The notes below the pieces were generated by a model that was given only the letters and a program-made list of their open reading frames with translations, did no database searches and had not been told where the DNA came from. Made by a program: the position numbers and the translations under genes. From positions 42,824 to 106,823 of the forward strand of contig JAFSCF010000011.1 in the NCBI GenBank assembly GCA_017436905.1: a DNA stretch of 64,000 nt, written 5' to 3'. Of the stretch, positions 43,708 to 53,593 are shown piece after piece (the first letter of the stretch is position 1; each line of letters opens with the position of its first letter). Origin of the DNA: Clostridia bacterium. GTDB taxonomy: Bacteria; Bacillota; Clostridia; UMGS1810.

Positions 43708-45228
43708 TTGCTTAGAAAGATATTTAAAATATTGTTTAACCGTATAAGCATAGTTGCGTTTCTGCTATGTGTGCAGATAGGCTTTTTCATTATGCTTATG
43801 TTTCACGGCGCAAAGATTTCGCAGTATATCAACTGGGGGCTTACGCTGCTTTCGTTGCTTGTCATTCAGTATATAGTAAACAGGGACGACTCGCCTGAGT
43901 TTAAACTGGCATGGTGTATACCTATACTTATATTCCCCATTTTCGGCGGATTGCTGTACCTTATTATAGAACTGCAGTCGTCTAACGAGAAAATTAAACT
44001 AAGCAGAGTGTCTAAACAACTGCTTCCGCCCCTTAAACAAAACGAGGACACTATGGAAGCATTTTTTGCCGAAGATGCAGGTGCGGCACGTCAGGCGGCA
44101 TATGTATCTTCATATGCAGGGTACCCCGTTTACGAAAAGTCGTCTGTAAAATACCTGCATATAGGCGAAGAGTTTTTTAAGCAGTTGCTTGATGAACTTG
44201 AAAAAGCCGAAAAATTTATATTTATGGAATATTTCATCATAGCCAAAGGGCGTATGTGGGAAGTGATTTTAGACCTTTTGGAGCAAAAAGTAAAAGAAGG
44301 AGTAGATGTGCGTGTTATGTACGACTCTATGGGCTCGCTTTTACTTCTGCCGCAAAATTATTACAAGCAACTTAATGAAAAAGGTATAAAGTGTATTGAA
44401 TTTAACAAATTCCGCCCCGTTATGTCGGCCATACAAAACAACCGTGACCACCGCAAAATCTGTGTTATTGACGGAAAAGTGGCATTTACGGGAGGCATTA
44501 ACCTCGGTGACGAGTATATAAACGAGCACGACAGATGCGGCCATTGGAAAGATAACGGCGTTATGATAAAAGGGCTGGCGGTTGAAAGTTTTACAAATAT
44601 GTTTTTAGAAATGTGGAATACTTTCAGTTTCACTGTTGACAACCGTGATTATCTGGATTATTCTTATCCTGTGGAGAGCGACGGCTACATAATGCCGTAT
44701 GCAGATATCCCCGGTGACGACGAAAGAGTTTGCGAGTCGGTATATTTAAACCTTATCAGCCGTGCAAATACGTATCTTTACATCACTACCCCGTATTTTA
44801 TAGTGGGTGAGGAGTTTATAACTGCTTTAGAACTTGCCGCAAAAGGCGGAGTTGATGTGCGCATTATAACTCCGCATATATGGGACAAGCGTTTTGTGCA
44901 TATAACAACACGTTCATACTACAGGCGCCTTATAAAAGCAGGTGTGCGTGTGTATGAGTACACTCCCGGATTTATACACGCAAAAACATTCCTTTGTGAC
45001 GGCAAACTTGCAACGGTTGGTACGGCAAATCTTGATTACAGAAGTTTGTATCTGCATTATGAATGTGGTGCATGGCTGTACGGCTGCAAGTGTATAGAAA
45101 ATATCAAAAATGACATTTTGGCAACTATGGAAAAATCACACGAGATAACGCTTGCAGAATGTGAAAATCAGCCGCTCGGCACACGTATTGCACAAAGCCT
45201 TATGAGACCATTTACCCCGCTTTTCTGA
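43708..45228 (+). CDS. cls: Cardiolipin synthase
   Basis: 506 residues. Two or three N-terminal membrane helices (to about residue 90) are followed by two phospholipase D motifs: RDHRKICVIDGKVAFTGGIN and HAKTFLCDGKLATVGTANLD (HxKx4D). It joins phosphatidylglycerol molecules at the membrane. TTG start at 43708 after GGTGG, 12 bases behind polA, so probably co-transcribed. Confidence 0.93.
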   Translation: MLRKIFKILFNRISIVAFLLCVQIGFFIMLMFHGAKISQYINWGLTLLSLLVIQYIVNRDDSPEFKLAWCIPILIFPIFGGLLYLIIELQSSNEKIKLSRVSKQLLPPLKQNEDTMEAFFAEDAGAARQAAYVSSYAGYPVYEKSSVKYLHIGEEFFKQLLDELEKAEKFIFMEYFIIAKGRMWEVILDLLEQKVKEGVDVRVMYDSMGSLLLLPQNYYKQLNEKGIKCIEFNKFRPVMSAIQNNRDHRKICVIDGKVAFTGGINLGDEYINEHDRCGHWKDNGVMIKGLAVESFTNMFLEMWNTFSFTVDNRDYLDYSYPVESDGYIMPYADIPGDDERVCESVYLNLISRANTYLYITTPYFIVGEEFITALELAAKGGVDVRIITPHIWDKRFVHITTRSYYRRLIKAGVRVYEYTPGFIHAKTFLCDGKLATVGTANLDYRSLYLHYECGAWLYGCKCIENIKNDILATMEKSHEITLAECENQPLGTRIAQSLMRPFTPLF

Positions 45229-45278
45229 TAAACAAGGTTTAAAAAACCTGTTATATATTCTAAGGAGGATTTTACATC

Positions 45279-45824
45279 ATGAACACAAAAAAACTCACAC
45301 TCACAGCACTTTTAACAGCACTTGCCATTGTTATACCTATGGTAATGCCAATTAAGGTTGTTATGCCGCCTTTTTCGGCTACGCTGGCGTCACACACACC
45401 GCTTATCATAGCAATGTTTATATCGCCTATGGCGGCGGTTATAACATCTCTTGGCTCAGCGGTGGGATTTTTATTCTCGCTCGGTCCGGTAGTATCTGCC
45501 AGAGCAGCAATGCATGTGTTATTTACATTGGTTGGCGCACTTATGATTCGCAAACGTATGAACTTTTTCCTTACTGTTTTGGTAACACTTGTTCTGCACA
45601 CACTCTCTGATATGGGCATTGTGTGGGTTATTGCCACACTTTTCGGTATGGGAAGTATTTTAAGCGAACAGGCTATGGGAACTGTGCAATGGGTTATAGG
45701 TATCGGTACATCAATACATCATATTGTAGACTACGCAATTGCAATAGCAGTTGTTATGCCATTGTCTAAAGCATTTTCAGATATGTTTTCATATACAATT
45801 AAAAATAAGGATTTGCATATATGA
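45279..45824 (+). CDS. ECF transporter S component-like membrane protein
   Basis: 181 residues with about six hydrophobic segments, starting LTLTALLTALAIVIPMVMPI, in the manner of substrate-binding S subunits of energy-coupling-factor vitamin transporters. The loop ARAAMHVLFTLVGALMIRKR is typical of the size and arrangement. Substrate unknown; no riboswitch is evident upstream. TAAGGAGG precedes the ATG. It overlaps murT by four bases although no functional link is known. Confidence 0.7.
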   Translation: MNTKKLTLTALLTALAIVIPMVMPIKVVMPPFSATLASHTPLIIAMFISPMAAVITSLGSAVGFLFSLGPVVSARAAMHVLFTLVGALMIRKRMNFFLTVLVTLVLHTLSDMGIVWVIATLFGMGSILSEQAMGTVQWVIGIGTSIHHIVDYAIAIAVVMPLSKAFSDMFSYTIKNKDLHI

Positions 45825-47155
45825 AAAAATTAAGAATTATCCTTGCAACTCTGGCGGGTAAACTGCTTATTTTTGCTGGACGTGTTGCCGGTAAAAAAGG
45901 ATCGTACACACCCGGCGTTATAGCAATGAAGATTTATCCTGATATACTTAAACATCTCTCACGTCAGGTGAGGGAAGAGATAGTTTTCGTATGCGGTACA
46001 AACGGCAAAACCACTACAAACAATCTTTTGTGCTCGCTGCTTGAGGCAAGCGGCAAAAAGGTCGTATGCAACAAGGTGGGTGCTAATATGCTGGCAGGTG
46101 TTGCGTGCTCGTTTATAGAGTCTGCATCTGTTTTTGGAAATCTCGATGCCGACTATGCATCTATAGAGTGCGACGAGGCATCGCTTCGCCACGCTGTTAA
46201 GCATATGCGTGCGGATAAGGTGGTTATAACAAACCTTTTCCGTGACCAACTCGACCGCTACGGCGAGATAGAAGATACCATAGGTCTTTTGAACGAGGCG
46301 TTTGACAAGGTTGGCGATACCACGTTAATTTTAAACGGCGACGACCCTATGAGCGCAACCTTTGGTATTGGCAGAAATGCAGTTTATTACGGCATTAACG
46401 AAAACTGCAGCGAAGACGTTAAAGAAACCAACGAGGGCAGATTCTGCACAGTTTGCGGAGCGGATATAAAGTACAACTACTACCACTACAGCCAACTGGG
46501 TGACTGGTACTGCTCCGGTTGTGATTTTAAACGTCCGTATATAGACTATTCCGCAGATAATATTGACCTTGACGGAAAACTTGCCTTTGACATAAACGGA
46601 GAGGTGCGTCTTGACCTTAACTACAGAGGATTTTATAATATCTACAACGTTCTGGCGGCGTATGCTGCGTATGATATGCTTGGTCTTAAAAGCGATAATA
46701 TCAACAAAGTGCTTGGTGCATACAAACCGCAGATAGGACGTATGGAGCCGTTTATGGTTGGCGGCAAACTGACCGTTTTAAACCTCGCTAAAAACCCTGC
46801 AGGGTTTAACCAGGCGATTGCAACACTCGCTGCGGACAAACGCACAAAAGATGTGCTTATAGCCATTAACGACTGCCCGTCTGATGGTATGGATATATCG
46901 TGGCTGTGGGATGTTGACTTTGAAAAACTCGGCGAGGTTGGCGTTAAATCCATATACGCATCGGGCGAGCGTAAGCACGATACTGCTCTGCGATTAAAAT
47001 ACGCAGGTTTTGAAAATGTGGAAACAGTAGATATTACTGCCGACACTCTGCGCCGCATAGCGGGTGGCAATGGAGAGGTGTGCTATCTGCTGGTAAACTA
47101 TACTGTGCTGTTCGCTACACAGAATATACTGAAAACAATTTCTGATAAAGGATGA
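45821..47155 (+). CDS. murT: Lipid II isoglutaminyl synthase, MurT subunit
   Basis: 444-residue Mur-ligase-like protein with ATP motif EIVFVCGTNGKTTTNNLLCS, a MurT-specific four-cysteine zinc ribbon inserted in the middle (CTVCGADIKYNYYHYS ... WYCSGCDFKRP) and a C-terminal DUF1727 domain (NDCPSDGMDISWLWDVDFE). With GatD it amidates the D-glutamate of lipid II. The gatD gene follows by eight bases. Confidence 0.95.
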   Translation: MKKLRIILATLAGKLLIFAGRVAGKKGSYTPGVIAMKIYPDILKHLSRQVREEIVFVCGTNGKTTTNNLLCSLLEASGKKVVCNKVGANMLAGVACSFIESASVFGNLDADYASIECDEASLRHAVKHMRADKVVITNLFRDQLDRYGEIEDTIGLLNEAFDKVGDTTLILNGDDPMSATFGIGRNAVYYGINENCSEDVKETNEGRFCTVCGADIKYNYYHYSQLGDWYCSGCDFKRPYIDYSADNIDLDGKLAFDINGEVRLDLNYRGFYNIYNVLAAYAAYDMLGLKSDNINKVLGAYKPQIGRMEPFMVGGKLTVLNLAKNPAGFNQAIATLAADKRTKDVLIAINDCPSDGMDISWLWDVDFEKLGEVGVKSIYASGERKHDTALRLKYAGFENVETVDITADTLRRIAGGNGEVCYLLVNYTVLFATQNILKTISDKG

Positions 47156-47163
47156 GTTAATAA

Positions 47164-47880
47164 ATGAAAATCACCATTGCACATCTTTATCCCGATATGC
47201 TCAATCTCTACGGCGATTCGGGCAATATCGCCACGTTGAAGCACAGACTCGTATCACGTGGCATAGATGCCGAAATTAAAACATATGTTATAGAGGACGA
47301 CATTGATTTTGAAAATACCGATATAGTATTTATCGGTGGCGGTGGAGAGCGTGAACAACTTACCGTTTGCAACAGATTAAAAGAAATTTCTTCTGATTTA
47401 AAAGCGTATGCAGAAAACGGCGGTGTAATACTTGCTGTTTGCGGTGGCTTTGAAGTATTGGGTAAATATTATAAAACTGCGTCGGCAACTGTAGAGGGCG
47501 CAGGCGTTTTGGATATAACTACAGATTATTGCGACAAAAAATTTGTTGGCAACGCAGTTATTGAAAGCGACCTTATCGGTACAACTATAGTTGGTTTTGA
47601 AAACCACAGCGGCAGAGTGGATATTGGTACACATACCCCGCTTGGAAAAGTATTGTGCGGGTTTGGTCACAACGGCAAAGGCGCAGAGGGTGTAGTATAC
47701 AAAAATGTTATTGCAACATATCTACACGGACCCCTGCTGCCTAAAAACCCCGTACTGGCAGACTATATACTTTCCAAAGCGATTGAAAAAAGGTACGGCA
47801 CAGCCGACCTTGCACCTATCGATGATACGCTTGAGATTGCCGCACACGACTATGCAGTTGGGAGATTTTTGAGTAAATGA
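47164..47880 (+). CDS. gatD: Lipid II isoglutaminyl synthase, GatD glutaminase subunit
   Basis: 238-residue class I glutamine amidotransferase with NLYGDSGNIATLKHRL, the nucleophile in VILAVCGGFEVLGKYY, GFENHSGR and the catalytic His in ATYLHGPLLPKNPVLAD. It releases ammonia for MurT. Confidence 0.95.
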   Translation: MKITIAHLYPDMLNLYGDSGNIATLKHRLVSRGIDAEIKTYVIEDDIDFENTDIVFIGGGGEREQLTVCNRLKEISSDLKAYAENGGVILAVCGGFEVLGKYYKTASATVEGAGVLDITTDYCDKKFVGNAVIESDLIGTTIVGFENHSGRVDIGTHTPLGKVLCGFGHNGKGAEGVVYKNVIATYLHGPLLPKNPVLADYILSKAIEKRYGTADLAPIDDTLEIAAHDYAVGRFLSK

Positions 47881-48416
47881 GAAATATTTTAAAAATTGTT
47901 GCGGTTGTTGTACTGCTTTCTGTACTGGTGGTTCTTTCGTTGCCGTTTCTTTTAAAAACGCTGTACCCGTTAAAATATGAGGACAGCATAGAAGTATGCA
48001 GCGAAAAGTATAATCTCGACAAATATCTCGTGATGGGCGTTATAAGTGCAGAAAGTCGCTTTTCCGAGGATGCCGTAAGCCATAAATCTGCAAAAGGCCT
48101 TATGCAACTTAAAGACGACACCGCATACTGGTGCGCTGAAAAGTATGGCATAGACGGCGAGATTTACGAGGCAGAGGTAAACATAGAAATAGGCTGTGCT
48201 TATTTAAGATACTTACTTGATTTATTTGGTCAGGACATAGAAAATGCCCTTGCTGCATACAATGCAGGGCAGGGCAATGTTAAAAAGTGGCTTGCCGACA
48301 GCCGTTACAGTGCCGACGGCAAAAATTTAGATAATATCCCATATGTGGAAACACGTGATTACGTACTGCGTGTGCAAAGACGGGCACAAATTTATAAAAA
48401 GATATATGGAAATTAA
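47877..48416 (+). CDS. Lytic transglycosylase, SLT domain
   Basis: 179 residues: an N-terminal membrane anchor (residues 5-25) and a goose-lysozyme-like SLT domain with the catalytic Glu in VMGVISAESRFSEDAVS, SAKGLMQLKDDTAYWC and ALAAYNAGQGNVKKW. It cleaves glycan strands outside the membrane. Overlaps gatD by four bases, making a cell-wall operon. Confidence 0.92.
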   Translation: MRNILKIVAVVVLLSVLVVLSLPFLLKTLYPLKYEDSIEVCSEKYNLDKYLVMGVISAESRFSEDAVSHKSAKGLMQLKDDTAYWCAEKYGIDGEIYEAEVNIEIGCAYLRYLLDLFGQDIENALAAYNAGQGNVKKWLADSRYSADGKNLDNIPYVETRDYVLRVQRRAQIYKKIYGN

Positions 48417-48417
48417 A

Positions 48418-48449
48418 AAATGCTGAACGATTAATTTCGTTCAGCATTT
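48418..48449. terminator. Bidirectional terminator
   Basis: AAATGCTGAACGA and TCGTTCAGCATTT, a perfect 13-bp stem with a 6-base loop between convergent genes. Confidence 0.85.
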
Positions 48450-48454
48450 ATATT

Positions 48455-49282
48455 TTATGCGCCTAATATCATTTTGATTGCACCGAAAGCAATCACTATT
48501 ATACCGAGCACTATTCTGTACCAACCGAAAACTTTAAAATCGTGGTTGCGTACATAGTTTACCAAAAATTTAACCGATGCCATTGACACTATGTATGCAG
48601 TTACCATACCGGTTAAAAGAAGTCCCCATTCGGGTGCTGTCATAATATAATCGTTGGTAACAATCTTTAAAAAACTTACTCCTACCATCACAGGTATCGC
48701 AAGGAAGAACGAAAACTCTGCCGCTATGCCTCTTGATGTGCCAACAAGCATTGCGCCGAGTATTGTTGCGCCTGAACGTGACGTTCCCGGAACGATTGAA
48801 AGTACCTGAAAAAGCCCTATAAGTATCGCAGTTTTATAACTCATACCCTCCATAGAGGTTACTGTGGGTTTTTTGTGCCTTTTTTCAATAAATATAAACG
48901 CAATGCCGTATATGATAAGCATAGCGCCTACCACGTTTGGTGTGGAGAATGTATCCATAAAGTCGTTAAGCAATAACCCTATAACTGCGGCGGGTATACA
49001 CGCAATAATCACCTTAAACCACATCTGCCATGTGTCTTTTTTCTCCTTAACTGTTTTAGACGGAGAAAAAGGGTTCAGTTTTTTAAAATACAAAGTTGCT
49101 ATAGCAAGGATAGCGCCTAACTGTATAACGTACAGATAAAGTTGCGAGCCGAAAAAGCCCGTGTCTGTACCCATAAGGTCATTTACCACTATCATATGCC
49201 CTGTACTGCTTATGGGCAACCACTCGGTTATGCCCTCCACAATCCCTAAAAAAACAGATTTCAAAAACTCAATAAACTGCAT
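48455..49282 (-). CDS. uppP: Undecaprenyl-diphosphatase
   Basis: 275 residues, eight or so membrane helices. Catalytic motifs are GIVEGITEWLPISSTGHMIV and VPGTSRSGATILGAML. It recycles undecaprenyl pyrophosphate for wall synthesis and gives bacitracin tolerance when overproduced. The start follows AAAGGGAATG, four bases downstream of the preceding gene's stop. Confidence 0.96.
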   Translation of the reverse strand: MQFIEFLKSVFLGIVEGITEWLPISSTGHMIVVNDLMGTDTGFFGSQLYLYVIQLGAILAIATLYFKKLNPFSPSKTVKEKKDTWQMWFKVIIACIPAAVIGLLLNDFMDTFSTPNVVGAMLIIYGIAFIFIEKRHKKPTVTSMEGMSYKTAILIGLFQVLSIVPGTSRSGATILGAMLVGTSRGIAAEFSFFLAIPVMVGVSFLKIVTNDYIMTAPEWGLLLTGMVTAYIVSMASVKFLVNYVRNHDFKVFGWYRIVLGIIVIAFGAIKMILGA

Positions 49283-49286
49283 AAAA

Positions 49287-51368
49287 TCATTCCCTTTCTA
49301 TAGTTATTACGGGGCGTATACCTAACTTCTGTGATGCATCGCAGTATACGGGTACGCCATTTTTATCTATATACCTTACCATGCTGTCTGAAGAGCCGTA
49401 CGGGTCGGTGGTATAAAAGCATTTATTTGATTTGTCAAACTCGCCCTTGCTGTAAGAGTAGAGGTTTGGCAGAGTAACTTTATCTTCTGCAATAATTCTG
49501 TACGTTGCACCTTGCATATCAGCAGCCTTTTTGCGTGATGCTCTCCAAAAAGGCGAGTGCTGACCGAACTGCGCAAAATGTGCATTATTTTGTGAAAGCG
49601 TTACCTCGTGAACGGTTTCACATATGCGGTTGAGTTCGTCGTCTGTAAAATCTTTTAAGAAATCGCCGTTAAGGTACTGCTTTATATCGCTTTCCGTCCA
49701 TATGTTAGAGCCGTACTTGCCGTTAGCATCAAACGGTGCATCAAAAAGCACGTCTTTTGAAATAAGTTTAATTTTGTCGTGTTCCTCGCTCATAATTAAC
49801 CACTGTATCGGCTCACCGTTATATGTACCAAAAGTAATAGTTTGTTTGTTATAGGGGATATTTAATAAAGTTACAACTGCTAAAGCACCAACTGCAATGC
49901 AGGCGGATTTTTTTGTTATGGGGGTTAATGTGACTACCGTCATAATACATATAAAAAGCAAAATATCCGTTAAATGTATAAACAGATACATATGCTTTAA
50001 AAGGTCAGCCTCGCCATTGCCTGCAACGGGCAACAGAATGTTTGCCCATATTCCGCACGCAAGCAGAAGTAACATTGACCAAACTTGAAAAGGTTTAAAA
50101 TATTTTTTCTTTACAACACAGTAAATGGTTAGTGCAAAGGCAGTGATTGCAAATATAAAAAGTACGGGCAACACGATATACGGATTGGTAAAAATACTCT
50201 CTCCGCCACGCAGATTACTCCAAAGGCTGAATTTGTCCGTCTGCCCCATACGTGTGTTTGGTAACGAGCCTAAATATACGGGGCGTATAGCCACACTTTC
50301 GCATATTGCCATGGCGGCTTTTTTTATAAATCGTACAGGGTGCTTTGCATAAAACAGAACAGCGTCAAGTTTGCCGATTTTGTCGTAGAAATTACTGCGG
50401 AAATCTTCGCTTGTGATGTCTATGGGGTATTCGTCCATATACGCATGGGTGTTTGCAAGAGATTTATATTCTTGTGGCAGACCGAGTTCTGATAAGTCTT
50501 GTTCAATAGTAGTACTCTCTTTTAAAATGCCGTAAAAAACCGTTTGGTACGTGGTTTGCTCGTTCATCCACGAGGGGATTGAAACGTACATAACGAAGAG
50601 TGAAACTGCCAAAATTGCCGCACCGACAGAGAAGGTGAGTTTGTGCGCCTTTTTCATATTTGTTATAAATACAAACAGCGCTGCAATCGTCAGTAACGCT
50701 AAAGGGATATTTGCAAGTTTTGAGCCTGCAAAAAAGTATATTGATAAAAGAAGAATTATTATATTTGATATATTTATACGTTTATCAATAAACGATAGTA
50801 TAATTCCAACCATAAGCGTAAGTGTTACAAACTGTAACCCCTCGCCGTAAAGGCTGTTAAAATAAAGCAGATGCCCTGCATCGCAGAACATAATGATAAA
50901 AAGTATTGATGCAATTGCCTGATGAACAGGTTTTTTGAAGAAATATATTATAAGGTATGCACCATATGCCAGTAACGCAATGTACAGTGCCGCAAGATAA
51001 AAAATATCGTAGTGGTTAACAGGACTGCCTGTTATTCGGTTAGCAACATAGTTTAAAAACTTAGATGCCTTTATAAACACAAAATGCGGGGATTTATAAA
51101 GATACTCGCCCTCGACAGTGGAAAACAATGACGAGGCGATATTATCTTTGTCAATATCCATTGTATAGTATCTTTTAAAAACGTATCTGTTGTCGGTTGC
51201 ATCTGCCATTTTAAGACCATTGGCGTCCATCACTCGGTAAAAGTCACCATTGTTGGAAAGCCCCCTGCCGCCGTATGTAAAAAGCAGGATGCAGCAGATT
51301 ATACATACAATCAGTGCGCACGCAACGGCAATAATGCGTCTTGAGTTGTTTTTTATATAATTAACCAT
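49287..51368 (-). CDS. Polytopic membrane protein with C-terminal DUF6273-like domain
   Basis: About 693 residues. The first 520 hold roughly a dozen membrane helices with a large external loop after helix 1 (GGRGLSNNGDFYRVMDANGL), an arrangement like GT-C glycosyltransferases, though no catalytic motif is certain. The last 170 residues look like a DUF6273-type soluble domain: FGTYNGEPIQWLIMSEEHDK, LLxSKDVLF-like and SDIKQYLNGDFLKDFTDDEL. ATG at 51368 follows GGGAGGTG. An in-frame start at 51416 would lie inside coaE. Function unknown, probably cell-envelope glycan assembly. Confidence 0.65.
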   Translation of the reverse strand: MVNYIKNNSRRIIAVACALIVCIICCILLFTYGGRGLSNNGDFYRVMDANGLKMADATDNRYVFKRYYTMDIDKDNIASSLFSTVEGEYLYKSPHFVFIKASKFLNYVANRITGSPVNHYDIFYLAALYIALLAYGAYLIIYFFKKPVHQAIASILFIIMFCDAGHLLYFNSLYGEGLQFVTLTLMVGIILSFIDKRINISNIIILLLSIYFFAGSKLANIPLALLTIAALFVFITNMKKAHKLTFSVGAAILAVSLFVMYVSIPSWMNEQTTYQTVFYGILKESTTIEQDLSELGLPQEYKSLANTHAYMDEYPIDITSEDFRSNFYDKIGKLDAVLFYAKHPVRFIKKAAMAICESVAIRPVYLGSLPNTRMGQTDKFSLWSNLRGGESIFTNPYIVLPVLFIFAITAFALTIYCVVKKKYFKPFQVWSMLLLLACGIWANILLPVAGNGEADLLKHMYLFIHLTDILLFICIMTVVTLTPITKKSACIAVGALAVVTLLNIPYNKQTITFGTYNGEPIQWLIMSEEHDKIKLISKDVLFDAPFDANGKYGSNIWTESDIKQYLNGDFLKDFTDDELNRICETVHEVTLSQNNAHFAQFGQHSPFWRASRKKAADMQGATYRIIAEDKVTLPNLYSYSKGEFDKSNKCFYTTDPYGSSDSMVRYIDKNGVPVYCDASQKLGIRPVITIERE

Positions 51369-51951
51369 TGTACACCTCCCGTAAGAGATGTATAAGTTCC
51401 TTTGTTTTTTGCTCAAGTTGTTTTGATGTTTCGTTGTTTTCTATTATATAGGTACATTTTTCTGCAAAAAAACTGTTGCTGTGTTGTTTATCAAGCCTTG
51501 CAGCGGCAGTTTCGGCAGATATTTTATCACGGGTGGATATACGTTTTATAAGTATATCATCATCTGCAATTACGCCAATGGTAAAATCGCACCTTTTATC
51601 AAGCCCTGCTTCAAACAAAAGAGGTGCGTCTATTAATATATCGCCGTTGGTTTCGGCAATGATGCGCTCCATATCTTCCAATATATATTTATGGGTGATG
51701 TCGTTTAGGGTTTTAAGTTTTTGTTCATTATTAAAAACTATCTCGCCGAGCGCACGTCGGTTAAGTGCGCCGTCTGGCAAAAGAATGTCTTTGCTGAATG
51801 TATCGGTAATTTCGTTAAGACATACAGAGCCAACCGTTGTCACACTGCGTGACACGGCGTCTAAATCTATAACAGTAAAGCCGTATTGTGCAAAAATTTG
51901 CGCAACATACGATTTGCCTGAGCCTGAACGACCCGTAATACCTGCAACCAT
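51361..51951 (-). CDS. coaE: Dephospho-CoA kinase
   Basis: 196 residues. Final step of CoA synthesis. P-loop GITGRSGSGKSYVAQIFAQY (slightly altered from GGIGSGKS), the substrate motif VIDLDAVSRSV, and IDAPLLFEAGLDKRCD are family-typical. ATG at 51951 follows GGTGAG. It overlaps the downstream membrane protein gene by eight bases. Confidence 0.92.
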   Translation of the reverse strand: MVAGITGRSGSGKSYVAQIFAQYGFTVIDLDAVSRSVTTVGSVCLNEITDTFSKDILLPDGALNRRALGEIVFNNEQKLKTLNDITHKYILEDMERIIAETNGDILIDAPLLFEAGLDKRCDFTIGVIADDDILIKRISTRDKISAETAAARLDKQHSNSFFAEKCTYIIENNETSKQLEQKTKELIHLLREVYNG

Positions 51952-52010
51952 AATCTCACCCCGATACAAGTATAGCACAAATCGGAGTAAATATCTATAT
52001 GTATTTGAAA

Positions 52011-52889
52011 TTATTCACAAATCGGCATAAAATACTGTCCGTCAGGCTCTAAAGAAACGCATACGGTGCAGTATTCAAACTTTAATCCATCGGGGCGGAT
52101 ATATACGGCGCAGTCGTCTATATGGCTTATTGGGTTGGGGGCGTTATGTTCTGTTGGTATTGCAAAGCATATAACGTCATCGCCTTTTTTAATGCCGAGC
52201 AGATAATGCCCATACCTTGCAAAGCAGGTCAGTACGTCAGGCGTGTATATGATATGGTTAAAACACGTTATATCTGCAGGTGGCTCTATAGAGGTTACTC
52301 TGTGCCATATAAACTCAATCGGCATATTATGCGTGACGGTTTCGTATTTGCTCATTGCAGAACGTATGCCTGCCATTATGTTTTTTTGTGTGTCGGGCAT
52401 ATTGCCTTTCGACAATGTGCGGTGCAGATTTTCAAGTGCATCCATAGCATTTTCTATGGGTGATTTAAGTTCTTCTGCTACTGAAAGATACGATATATAC
52501 GCAGGATTTTGTTCAAGGTACAAAAGTTTGTTTTTGATTTCTGATATATCGTCAGTATTATCAGGTACTTCCTCTGCAAAGCATACACGTGCAAGAGAGA
52601 TAACCTCTTCTGTAAAAACGTTTTTGTGCACAATTTCAGCCGTGTCAAATTGTTCGGAAGTATTTATGACTTTGTTTAAATGGAAAGTATTGTCTGTCAT
52701 TTCAGCAGTTCCGCAGTTTATTATTGTATCGGGAGTGGTTGATGAAATTAAATTAAGTTTTATTACGTCCGTTTCGGGCAAAGGAAAATCAAGCGCTAAT
52801 TGCATATCTACTTCAATAACATCATCAATATTTATTGATATATTGCCCGACACTCCGTTTTGGGAAATTTCAAATGTTTTTTCAGACAT
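52011..52889 (-). CDS. Hypothetical cytoplasmic protein
   Basis: About 292 residues without a signal or membrane segment. The N-terminal third looks beta-rich (ISQNGVSGNISINIDDVIEV), the middle is helical (LENLHRTLSKGNMPDTQKN), and the C-terminal part has clustered cysteines (CAVYIRPDGLKFEYCTVCVS). I do not recognise it. ATG at 52889 lies just after the cwlD stop codon, behind GAGGG, so it is the second gene of a cwlD transcription unit and may serve sporulation. Confidence 0.65.
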   Translation of the reverse strand: MSEKTFEISQNGVSGNISINIDDVIEVDMQLALDFPLPETDVIKLNLISSTTPDTIINCGTAEMTDNTFHLNKVINTSEQFDTAEIVHKNVFTEEVISLARVCFAEEVPDNTDDISEIKNKLLYLEQNPAYISYLSVAEELKSPIENAMDALENLHRTLSKGNMPDTQKNIMAGIRSAMSKYETVTHNMPIEFIWHRVTSIEPPADITCFNHIIYTPDVLTCFARYGHYLLGIKKGDDVICFAIPTEHNAPNPISHIDDCAVYIRPDGLKFEYCTVCVSLEPDGQYFMPICE

Positions 52890-52897
52890 ACATACCC

Positions 52898-53584
52898 TCA
52901 CTCATTATCGAAATAAGATGTTATTCCTGCATAAACAGACCACGCCACTTTGTCCTGATAGTCCGATTGTGTTAGAAGCCTTTCTTCTTCGGGGTTAGAT
53001 AAAAATCCGCACTCAACAATAACTGACGGCACATCGCTTTTCTTTAATATATAAATAGAATCCCCTGCACTTTTAGCCTCACGATTGTTGTCGGGGTTTA
53101 AAATCTCACGCATAGAGGTTTGTATAGCCTCGCCGAGCACTTTGCTTTTTTCGTCGGGGGAGTAGAACACCTGCGCCCCGCTGTATTTTGATTGTGAGAA
53201 TTTATTCATATGTATGCTTACAAATATATCGGCGGCAGAGTTTTCTTTTATATTTTTTCGCAAACGCATATCGCTGCGCTTGCTCTGTGCTATTGCGTTG
53301 TCATCGGCACGTGTTACAATAACGGTTGCGCCCGTTTGCTCTAAAAGTTTTTGTAGCCTTAAAGCAATTTTAAGGTTAATGTCTTTCTCTGTTACGCCGC
53401 TGCTGCTTACCGCTCCGCCGTCAGATGCGCCGTGCCCTGCGTCGAGCACTATCACCTTGTCTGAAACGGGGACGGCATTTGCAGGCACAATGTCTGCACG
53501 GTCAACCATATTAACCGTAACGGCGGAAAGGAAGACCGAAAGTGCCAGTATAAATAAATTAGAGCGTTTTAAAACCACTATCAT
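52898..53584 (-). CDS. cwlD: Germination-type N-acetylmuramoyl-L-alanine amidase CwlD
   Basis: 228 residues: an N-terminal membrane segment/signal (residues 7-26) and an Amidase_3 domain. Zinc ligands are in VIVLDAGHGASDGGAVS (His), the Glu in GVTEKDINLKIALRL, VSIHMNKF (His) and VIVECGFLSNPEEE (Glu). The family includes CwlD, which with PdaA makes the muramic-delta-lactam of spore cortex. AAGGAG precedes the ATG and lies in the 3' arm of a palindrome (53594-53618). Confidence 0.85.
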   Translation of the reverse strand: MIVVLKRSNLFILALSVFLSAVTVNMVDRADIVPANAVPVSDKVIVLDAGHGASDGGAVSSSGVTEKDINLKIALRLQKLLEQTGATVIVTRADDNAIAQSKRSDMRLRKNIKENSAADIFVSIHMNKFSQSKYSGAQVFYSPDEKSKVLGEAIQTSMREILNPDNNREAKSAGDSIYILKKSDVPSVIVECGFLSNPEEERLLTQSDYQDKVAWSVYAGITSYFDNE

Positions 53585-53593
53585 AAAAAAACT

